Of a stretch of 10,603 nucleotides of DNA, positions 5,371 to 10,603 are shown in pieces; position 1 is the first letter of the stretch, and every line of letters starts with the position of its first letter. The stretch covers positions 1-10,603 of the forward strand of contig CBDTYW010000124.1 in assembly GCA_965364735.1 (NCBI GenBank), given 5' to 3'. Source of the DNA: CBDTYW01 sp965364735. Lineage in GTDB: Bacteria > Actinomycetota > Nitriliruptoria > Nitriliruptorales > Nitriliruptoraceae. Both the position numbers and the translations under genes were made by a program. The notes beneath the pieces are model-generated. The model saw only the letters and a list, made by a program, of their open reading frames with translations. It ran no database searches and was not told the origin of the DNA.

Positions 5371-6465
5371 GTGACCATCACGCCATCAGACGACTTTCCC
5401 ATCCACCAGGCGTCGCTCCCGATCGCCCAGACCGTCGACGGCGACCCGAACCGCTACGACCGCTACTTCTTCCACGGCTACTCGGTCGAGCACGGCGCCA
5501 TGTTCGTCGTGGCGTTCGGGCTGTACCCGAACCGCGAGATCGTCGACGCCGCGGTGTGCTTCTCGCAGGGTGGCGTGCAGCGTTCGGTGTTCGCCTCGGG
5601 TCGCGCCCCGAAGGATCGTCGCGACACCGTCTGCGGGCCGGTCCGCATCGATGTCGTCGAGCCGCTCCAGGTGATCCGGGTGCGCGTCGACGCCCCCGAG
5701 CAGGGGATCGTCGGCGACCTGCGCTTCGCCGGCCGCTCCATGCCGGTGCAGGAGCCGCGCCAGACCATGATGGACCGCGACCGCGTCATCCTCGACTCGA
5801 CGCGCTTCGCGCAGTTCGGCCGATGGTCGGGATCGCTGACGGTGGACGGCACGGACGTCGCCATCGTCGACTGGGCAGGGACCCGAGACCGATCGTGGGG
5901 GGTCCGACCGCTCCCTGCGACGGTTCCCACCGCGCCGTCGAGCGTGCTGCCCGAGCTGTTCTGGCTCTGGGCACCGATGCAGTTCGACGACCACAGCGTG
6001 CACATCGCGGTCCAGGAGAACACCCGGGGCCGCCGCGCGGTGGACGGCTCGGTCGTGATCCCGAACGGCGGGGAGGCCGTTCACGAGCGCAGCGCCACGA
6101 TCGGCGTTCGCTGGGTGCCAGGGACACGGCGGGCATCGTCGGCCGTCCTCGCGGTCAACGGGACCGGTGACGGCCCCGACCGGATGTACTCCCTGGAGCC
6201 GGTCGCGAAGACCTTCATGCGCGGCGTCGGCTACACCCACCCCGAGTGGGCGCACGGGGCGTGGCACGGCGAGACGAAGGTCGGGGGAGAGGTTCTCGTC
6301 CACGCTGACCTCGACCCGATGGAGTTCTCGACGCTGCACTGCCAGCAGGTCGTCAAGGTGACGCGCGATGACGGGTTCGTCGGCGAGGGCGTGCTCGAAC
6401 AGCTGCCGTTGGGCGCGCACCTGCAGACCGGGCTGACCGGCTTCCTGGACCCGTGGACCGCCTAG
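5371..6465 (+). CDS. DUF7064/AttH-like (lipocalin-type beta-barrel) protein
   Basis: 364 residues, no signal peptide. The sequence is beta-rich, with repeated short strands. Recognisable signatures are the DWAGTRDRSWGVRP segment (167-180), PELFWLWAPMQF (194-205) and YTHPEWAHGAWHGE (288-301). Asp/Arg-Ser-Trp-Gly motifs of this kind mark the AttH / carotenoid-hydratase-like two-barrel superfamily annotated as DUF7064/7065 in actinobacteria and proteobacteria. No enzyme activity is established for this group to my knowledge; members often lie beside acyl-CoA and phosphotransferase genes, as here, so a hydrophobic-ligand role in lipid or isoprenoid catabolism is plausible. The GTG start at 5371 has AGGAG 5 nt upstream (5361-5365). 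The leader also contains three CCCGA repeats (5342-5356). It probably forms a transcription unit with the phosphotransferase. It converges with the nitroreductase gene, leaving 13 bp between the two stops. Confidence 0.72.
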   Translation: MTITPSDDFPIHQASLPIAQTVDGDPNRYDRYFFHGYSVEHGAMFVVAFGLYPNREIVDAAVCFSQGGVQRSVFASGRAPKDRRDTVCGPVRIDVVEPLQVIRVRVDAPEQGIVGDLRFAGRSMPVQEPRQTMMDRDRVILDSTRFAQFGRWSGSLTVDGTDVAIVDWAGTRDRSWGVRPLPATVPTAPSSVLPELFWLWAPMQFDDHSVHIAVQENTRGRRAVDGSVVIPNGGEAVHERSATIGVRWVPGTRRASSAVLAVNGTGDGPDRMYSLEPVAKTFMRGVGYTHPEWAHGAWHGETKVGGEVLVHADLDPMEFSTLHCQQVVKVTRDDGFVGEGVLEQLPLGAHLQTGLTGFLDPWTA

Positions 6466-6478
6466 GTCAGCACCGTCT

Positions 6479-6973
6479 TCAGCTGCGACGCAGCTCGAAC
6501 ACGCGGATCTCGCGGTGTGCCTCGGCGGTGCGCTTCTTGTACTCCGCGAACGCCGGCCAGCGCTTCTCGAACTGCGGCCACAGCTCGGCGACGCGATCGT
6601 CGTCGAGCCGGACCGCGGTGACGTCTGATCCGTCGGAGCGGATCGTGATCTTCGCGCTTGGGTTCTTCAGCAGGTTGCCGGACCACGCCGGGTGCTTCTC
6701 GCGCCCGAAGTTCGAGCCGACCACGATGATCTCACCGTCGATCTCGAAGTAGGCGAGCGGCGTGGTGCGCTCGACGCCGGACTTCGCGCCCTTCGCGGTC
6801 AGCAGCAACGTCGGGATCATGAACGACGACGGAAGCACGCCGAACCGCTTGTAGAAGAACTTGTCCATCTGGGGGACGAACTTCGGCGCGATCTTCGCGA
6901 ACATCGGCGTCGCCCCCATCTTCTTCATCGGGCCGTCGAGGGCCTTGGCGATGGACTTCATGATCGTGGACAT
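6479..6973 (-). CDS. Ddn-like nitroreductase family protein (deazaflavin F420-type)
   Basis: 164 residues, the usual size for the PF04075 split-barrel family. Core signatures are LLLTAKGAKSG (56-66), ERTTPLAYFEIDG (68-80), VVGSNFG (84-90), REKHPAW (91-97) and NLLKNP (100-105). They match the Ddn pattern of LLLTT.GR.SG, PL.Y, and S.GG..KNP.W.LNL..NP. Ddn and relatives use reduced F420 to reduce quinones, nitro compounds and other enones and are largely actinobacterial. The N-terminus (Met-Lys-rich amphipathic, residues 1-45) may associate with the membrane as in Ddn. It is the last gene of the minus-strand operon, 32 bp after the SDR. GAGAAAG upstream of the ATG is a modest Shine-Dalgarno. An F420 cofactor is expected from the family but unproven here, and the substrate is unknown. 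Confidence 0.85.
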   Translation of the reverse strand: MSTIMKSIAKALDGPMKKMGATPMFAKIAPKFVPQMDKFFYKRFGVLPSSFMIPTLLLTAKGAKSGVERTTPLAYFEIDGEIIVVGSNFGREKHPAWSGNLLKNPSAKITIRSDGSDVTAVRLDDDRVAELWPQFEKRWPAFAEYKKRTAEAHREIRVFELRRS

Positions 6974-7005
6974 GACGTGCTTTCTCGGCAGAGGTTGGCA
7001 GGTGC

Positions 7006-7983
7006 TCAGATGTGTGCGGGCTCGGGCCAGCTGACGCCCGTGAGCTCTTCGCTCGCGGCCCAGAGGGCGCGGGCCGTCGTGTCGTCGCGCGCTGCAGCGG
7101 ACGGACGACGCTCGGACCGCTGCACCCAGTATCCGCCACCCGGGAGGTCCGGCGCAGTCGCCAGATGGACCGGCGAGATCGCTCCGTGGACGGGCTTGCG
7201 CATGAAGTTCGTCGCGAAGCCGTACGCCGCCGAGAAGATCGCACCGGTCGTGTCGGCGGTGCCGAAGTTCGAGGCGATCGTGCCCGGGTGGCAGCAGGCC
7301 GTCCAGAGGCTCTCGCCGGTCATCCGGCGGTGGAGCTCGCGCGTGAACAGGACGTTGGCGAGCTTGGAGTCGCCGTAGGCGGCGAGCCCGACGAACGGTC
7401 GTCGGTCGTGCATCAGGTCATCGAGGACGATCTCGCCCTGCCGGTGCGCGGTCGAGGCGACGTTGACGATCCTGGCCGTCCCGTGCTCGGCAGCGGTCGC
7501 GCGCAGCAGCGGGAGCAGGCGCAACGTCAGCGCGAACGGACCGAGGTGGTTCACCGCGAACATCGTCTCGTACCCGGCCGCGGTCTCGGTGCGGGTGGTC
7601 GTCAGGAGTCCTGCGTTGTTGACGAGGACGTCGACGCGCCCCCCGGTCACGACGTGGAGCTCGTCCACCGCACGCGGGAGATCTTCGAGGTCGGCGAGGT
7701 CCAGGCGCGCGACGCCGACGTCGCTCCCGGTGAGCTGGGCCCGGATGCCGGCGGCCGCTTCCTCGCAGGCGTCGGGCCGACGACCAGCGATGATGACACG
7801 CATCCCGCACGCGGCGAGGCCGGTGGCGGTGGCGAGGCCGATCCCCGAGTTCGCACCCGTGACGACGGCGACCTGGCCGCGCAGGTCCTGGAACTGGTCC
7901 GGGACGTGGAGGAACCACTTCACCCACGCAGCGCCGGCGGCAGCGACGGCAGCCGTGGTCGCGATCGCCCGCCGGTCAGCCAT
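7006..7983 (-). CDS. Short-chain dehydrogenase/reductase, retinol-dehydrogenase-like
   Basis: 325 residues. The Rossmann-fold motifs are TGANSGIG (42-49), NNAG (122-125), Asn145, Ser177, the catalytic YGDSK (Tyr203, Lys207) and HPG (232-234). The length and the HPG-T-SNF region resemble retinol dehydrogenase/WW-domain oxidoreductase-type SDRs. GRR after the third strand (67-69) favours NADP(H). A hydrophobic Ala-rich N-terminus (about 6-20) followed by WVKWFLH may be a membrane anchor. The ATG is 3 bp after the stop of the acyl-CoA ligase gene, and the GGGGG near the end of that gene acts as Shine-Dalgarno; the two are clearly co-translated. It probably oxidises or reduces a hydroxyl/keto group on a hydrophobic or CoA-linked substrate made by the ligase. 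The exact substrate cannot be read from sequence. Confidence 0.92.
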   Translation of the reverse strand: MADRRAIATTAAVAAAGAAWVKWFLHVPDQFQDLRGQVAVVTGANSGIGLATATGLAACGMRVIIAGRRPDACEEAAAGIRAQLTGSDVGVARLDLADLEDLPRAVDELHVVTGGRVDVLVNNAGLLTTTRTETAAGYETMFAVNHLGPFALTLRLLPLLRATAAEHGTARIVNVASTAHRQGEIVLDDLMHDRRPFVGLAAYGDSKLANVLFTRELHRRMTGESLWTACCHPGTIASNFGTADTTGAIFSAAYGFATNFMRKPVHGAISPVHLATAPDLPGGGYWVQRSERRPSAAARDDTTARALWAASEELTGVSWPEPAHI

Positions 7984-7986
7984 CGA

Positions 7987-9522
7987 TCAGCCCCCGAACT
8001 GGTCGCGGAGCTGGAACTTCACGATCTTGCCCGCCGGGTTGCGCGGCAACGCGGCGACGTGCTCGAGGCGCTCCGGCAGCTTCCGCGTGATCAACCCGGC
8101 GGCGAGAAGGTGGTCCTGCATGTCGGTGAAGCCGAGCGGGGCGTCGGGGTCCTTCGGGACGACCACGGCGCACGCGATCTCGCCCGCGGACTCGTCGGCA
8201 AGCCCGACGACCGCGACGTCGGCGACCAGCGGGTGGGTGAAGAGCAGGTCCTCGAGCTCCTTCGCGGAGATGTTCTCGCCCTTGCGGATGATGACGTCCT
8301 TGATCCGCCCCGTGATGGTGAGGTTGCCGTCAACGTCGAGGACGCCGAGGTCGCCGGTCCGGAACCAGCCCTCGTCGTCGAACGCCTTCGCGTCGAGCGA
8401 GGCGTCGACGTAGCCGCGGGTGATCTGTGGGCCCTTGGCGCGGACCTCGCCCTCCTCGCCGATCCCGGCGACCTTGTCGTCGAGGGTGACGAGGCGGAGC
8501 TCGACGCCGGGCGTCGCGGATCCTTCCGTCGTCGCGAGCGCATCGGGGGAGTCCGTGACGTTGGCCATCGTGAGGATCGGAGCCTCGGTCAGCCCGTATC
8601 CGCTGACGATCGGGGCGCCGAACGTGGCGAGCATGTCGTGGGCGAAGGCCGGCGGCTTCGGGGAGCCGCCGCCGGGGAACGCCCGGACGCCGGGGAAGAG
8701 CTGCTCGCCCTCGGGGAGCGCCTTCTGGGCCGCGAGGTAGGTCTGGTGGAAGTACGTGCCGGAGCCGGCCTGCGTGACGCCCTCACGCACCATCAGGGGC
8801 ACCGTACCGCTTGGCGTGAACGACTCGTCGAGGATGTTCGTGAGCCCGGTCATGAGCCCCGCGTGCAGCCAGGTGATGCCGCCGATGTGGGTGAACGGGA
8901 ACGCGAGGATGGAGCGGTCCTCGGCGGTGAGCCCGAGCCCACGGTCCATGCCGATCGAGGCGGCGCGGATGGCGGAGTCGCCATGGGTCGCGCCCTTCGG
9001 GCTCGACGTCGTGCCGGACGTGTAGAAGATCCAGCGGATCGGGTCGTCGGCTGGCGACTCCCAGGCCGGCAGCGTGGACGGGTCGCCGGCGGGCAGCGTC
9101 GGGTCGCACACGACCACGTCGGTGGACGTGTCCGCGGTGAGGCGCCCGGCCATCTCCGCGAAGTCGAACCCGCCCCACGTGCCGGGGACCAGGAGGAGCA
9201 GCGGCTCGGCCTCCTGGACAGCGAAGCCGACCTCGCGGTCCCGGTAGATCGTCAGGATCGGGTTCTGCACCGCTCCGAGACGGCTCAGCGCCCCGACGAG
9301 CACGACCGACTCGATCCACGTCGGGAGCATCCACGACACGACGGTCCCCGTCTCGACCCCGAGGTCGCGCAACCCCGCAGCGGCAACGAGGGCAGCGTCG
9401 CGGTACTCCCCGAACGTGATCCGTCGACCGTGATGGTCGACGAGCATCTCCGCGTCCGGGGTCGCGGCGGCACGTGCCTCCACGAGGTCCCAGAGGGCTG
9501 CGGCGTCGAGGTGCTCGGTCAT
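7987..9522 (-). CDS. AMP-forming acyl-CoA synthetase/ligase
   Basis: 511 residues of the ANL adenylating family. It activates a carboxylic acid as acyl-AMP and transfers it to CoA. The phosphate-binding loop is YTSGTTSSPKG (167-177), the adenine-binding motif GYGLTE (308-313), the ribose-binding WFRTGD (386-391), the hinge GRIKDVIIRKGENIS (405-419) and the catalytic Lys499 in NPAGK. All key residues are present and the length is typical, so it should be active. The subgroup is like FadD medium/long-chain or cyclohexanecarboxylate/steroid acid ligases; the acid cannot be specified. ATG 9522 has GGGAG 8 nt upstream. It is the first gene of the ligase-SDR-nitroreductase operon. Its start lies 46 bp from the palindrome at 9569-9583, which also faces the hydratase gene. 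Confidence 0.95.
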   Translation of the reverse strand: MTEHLDAAALWDLVEARAAATPDAEMLVDHHGRRITFGEYRDAALVAAAGLRDLGVETGTVVSWMLPTWIESVVLVGALSRLGAVQNPILTIYRDREVGFAVQEAEPLLLLVPGTWGGFDFAEMAGRLTADTSTDVVVCDPTLPAGDPSTLPAWESPADDPIRWIFYTSGTTSSPKGATHGDSAIRAASIGMDRGLGLTAEDRSILAFPFTHIGGITWLHAGLMTGLTNILDESFTPSGTVPLMVREGVTQAGSGTYFHQTYLAAQKALPEGEQLFPGVRAFPGGGSPKPPAFAHDMLATFGAPIVSGYGLTEAPILTMANVTDSPDALATTEGSATPGVELRLVTLDDKVAGIGEEGEVRAKGPQITRGYVDASLDAKAFDDEGWFRTGDLGVLDVDGNLTITGRIKDVIIRKGENISAKELEDLLFTHPLVADVAVVGLADESAGEIACAVVVPKDPDAPLGFTDMQDHLLAAGLITRKLPERLEHVAALPRNPAGKIVKFQLRDQFGG

Positions 9523-9568
9523 GCGGTGTTCTCCCGGATCTGCATGCTCAGCGTGCGGGGAGCGTAAC

Positions 9569-9583
9569 CTGACGACCCGTCAG
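9569..9583. promoter_or_regulatory. Perfect palindromic operator in a divergent promoter region
   Basis: CTGACGACCCGTCAG has perfect 6-bp arms around 3 bases. It is almost midway in the 104-bp gap, 46 bp from the ligase ATG and 43 bp from the hydratase ATG. The sequence type and position fit a TetR-family repressor controlling acyl-CoA genes in both directions. A TAACCT (9565-9570) overlapping the palindrome could be a plus-strand -10 box. No regulator gene is in the window. The palindrome is seen directly; the binding protein is inferred. Confidence 0.6.
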
Positions 9584-9614
9584 AAAGAAGGGCGGACGTG
9601 ATGGCCCGTCGGGC

Positions 9615-9620
9615 AAAGGA
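9615..9620 (+). promoter_or_regulatory. Shine-Dalgarno of the enoyl-CoA hydratase gene
   Basis: AAAGGA lies 6 nt before the ATG at 9627. This supports that start over the out-of-frame GTG/ATG pair at 9598-9603. Confidence 0.6.
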
Positions 9621-9626
9621 TGCAGC

Positions 9627-10421
9627 ATGGCGGTTGAGGCACTCGACGTGGCGACGGACCAGGGTCCGGTCCTGCTGGACGTGATGGACGGGATCGCGAC
9701 GATCTCCTTCAACCGGCCGGAACGCCACAACGCGTTCGACGACGCCTTCGACGCGCGGTTCTTCCGCATCCTCGGTGAGCTGCACCAGCTGCACGCCGAC
9801 GGCGGGCTGCGCGTCGCGATCCTGCGCGGCAACGGGAAGTCCTTCTCGTCGGGCCGCGACACGTCGTCGCTCGGCAAGCGCCCCGAGGGCGTCAGCGACC
9901 ACAGCTTCATCAAGGCCGGTCACGCAGGCACCCGGCTCCTGCTGGACCTTCCGGTCCCGACGATCGCGGCGCTGCACGGCTGGGTCATCGGCGGCTCGTT
10001 CGAGCGCGCGCTGCTCTGCGATCTCCGCATCTGCGATCCGACCGCGAAGATGTCGCTGCCCGAGGTCGCTCACGGCGTGATCCCCGACTCCGCGGGCGTC
10101 GCGCGGCTCTTCCAGATGGCCGGGCACGGCCTCGCCAGCGACCTCGCGCTCACCGGGCGCGTGATGGACGCTGACGAGGCGCTGCGCCACGGCGTCGTGT
10201 CCCGCGTGGTTGCGCAGGGCGAGCTCGACGGTGCTGCTGCCGCCATGGCCGCGGAGATCGCGTCACGCAACCCGCTGGCGGTGGCGTTGGCCCGCGACAC
10301 GATCCGCGAGCTGTCGGTCCCGCAGGTCGACGCGACGCTTCGTCACGAGCTGCTCGCCCAGTCGACGATGATGGCTGACCCGGCCTACCGCGCCCAGCGC
10401 GATGCACGGCTGCGCGGGTGA
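9627..10421 (+). CDS. Enoyl-CoA hydratase/isomerase (crotonase) family protein
   Basis: 264 residues, the usual crotonase length. It starts with a family-typical strand and ISFNRPERHNAF (26-37). The oxyanion-hole regions are KSFSSGRD (71-78) and VIGGSFERA (120-128). The two acidic positions of rat enoyl-CoA hydratase (Glu144, Glu164) correspond to Glu126 in GGSFERA and Glu146 in SLPEVAHG, with the same 20-residue spacing, so hydration of a 2-enoyl-CoA is feasible. Glycines usually found in GGGCE are partly replaced (GGSFE), and the later GAGGTQR region reads DSAGVAR, so an isomerase or a specialised hydratase is also possible. It is divergent from the ligase operon and shares the palindrome at 9569-9583, suggesting joint control and one catabolic pathway. 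Its stop is 6 bp from the stop of the convergent SDR. Confidence 0.92.
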   Translation: MAVEALDVATDQGPVLLDVMDGIATISFNRPERHNAFDDAFDARFFRILGELHQLHADGGLRVAILRGNGKSFSSGRDTSSLGKRPEGVSDHSFIKAGHAGTRLLLDLPVPTIAALHGWVIGGSFERALLCDLRICDPTAKMSLPEVAHGVIPDSAGVARLFQMAGHGLASDLALTGRVMDADEALRHGVVSRVVAQGELDGAAAAMAAEIASRNPLAVALARDTIRELSVPQVDATLRHELLAQSTMMADPAYRAQRDARLRG

Positions 10422-10427
10422 GGCAGC

Positions 10428-10603
10428 TCAGCCCGTGAAGGGGCCGCGGCCGAGCTGGTCGCGGATCGGGGTGAACGGCTCGCGCATCATCGCGCGACGC
10501 TGCCAGTTCGCGCCGTCGACGACCAGCGTGTGTCCGGTGATGTAGGCGGCGTGGTCCGAGGCGAGGAACGTGGCGGCCCAGCCGAGCTCGCGTCGCCGCC
10601 CGG
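10428..10603 (-). CDS. Short-chain dehydrogenase/reductase, C-terminal end only
   Basis: 57 residues are visible, entering from the right edge and ending at a TGA at 10428-10430. ELGWAATFLASDHAAYITGH followed by TLVVDGA is the standard C-terminal part of FabG-like classical SDRs (the A.FLASD...YITG....VDGG segment). The usual final Gly is Asn here (DGANW), and a longer tail of about 25 residues follows. The N-terminal cofactor and catalytic motifs are outside the window. It converges on the enoyl-CoA hydratase and probably belongs to the same acyl-CoA pathway on the neighbouring strand. Confidence 0.88.
   Translation of the reverse strand, partial: GRRRELGWAATFLASDHAAYITGHTLVVDGANWQRRAMMREPFTPIRDQLGRGPFTG

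Noticed and set aside
6481..6495. AGCTGC-GAC-GCAGCT hairpin between convergent genes as a bidirectional terminator
   Set aside because: It lies within the last codons of the nitroreductase gene, has a 6-bp stem with a 3-base loop and no T-run; too weak to call.
7030..7043. Second partial copy of the CTGACG palindrome (CTGACGCCCGTGAG)
   Set aside because: The second arm mismatches, and it lies inside the SDR coding region near its 3' end, not at a promoter.
7012..9567. Very long open frame on the plus strand opposite the ligase and SDR genes
   Set aside because: It is antisense to two genes with complete catalytic motifs. Its translation is rich in Arg, Asp, Gly and Val with no domain, the usual antisense shadow in GC-rich DNA.
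9598..9684. Short Arg/Trp-rich reading frame starting GTG-ATG with AGAAGG upstream, overlapping the hydratase start
   Set aside because: It reads in another frame of the hydratase gene and its composition is what GC-rich out-of-frame sequence gives. A leader peptide is possible but unsupported.

Overview
The window comes from a very GC-rich bacterium, almost certainly an actinomycetote. The signs are strong G/C preference at third codon positions, a DUF2510 protein, a Ddn-type (F420-dependent family) nitroreductase and a phosphotransferase/CoA-metabolism gene set. A deep-branching soil lineage (Thermoleophilia or Acidimicrobiia type) is possible, but the sequence alone does not settle it. No rRNA, tRNA, insertion sequence, integrase or CRISPR array was seen.

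Layout. (1) 1-884, minus strand: the N-terminal 294 residues of a bacteriophytochrome, with biliverdin Cys20 and PATDIP and SPMH motifs. It runs off the left edge. (2) 885-1080: a 196-bp divergent intergenic region ending in an 8-bp inverted repeat just before the next gene. (3) 1081-4144, plus strand: a compact four-gene operon. It encodes a small DUF2510 membrane protein, an Lgt-like integral membrane protein lacking the usual catalytic His, a 540-residue cysteine-rich radical SAM enzyme of the COG1964 / tetraether-synthase (Tes) type, and a small membrane protein whose start overlaps the radical SAM stop. (4) 4217-6465, plus strand: an APH-like phosphotransferase of the ACAD10/LvaA type and a DUF7064/AttH-like protein. 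(5) 9522 down to 6479, minus strand: an operon for an AMP-forming acyl-CoA ligase, a retinol-dehydrogenase-like SDR and a Ddn-like nitroreductase. (6) 9627-10421, plus strand: an enoyl-CoA hydratase/isomerase divergent from the ligase. The two share a perfect 15-bp palindrome (9569-9583) almost midway between their starts. (7) 10603 down to 10428, minus strand: the C-terminal end of another SDR.

How they may work together. The left operon looks like a membrane-lipid modification module. Its radical SAM enzyme belongs to the family that joins lipid tails in archaeal tetraether synthesis, and it is translated together with an Lgt-fold protein (Lgt enzymes use phosphatidylglycerol) and two small membrane proteins. 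This is the best candidate for something not well described. The right half looks like acyl-CoA catabolism of a fatty, hydroxy or alicyclic acid: ligase activation, hydratase, SDR oxidoreduction, and possibly phosphorylation of a hydroxyacyl-CoA. The ligase/hydratase part is probably controlled by one repressor at the shared palindrome. Functions are inferred from motifs read by eye; no database search was done.
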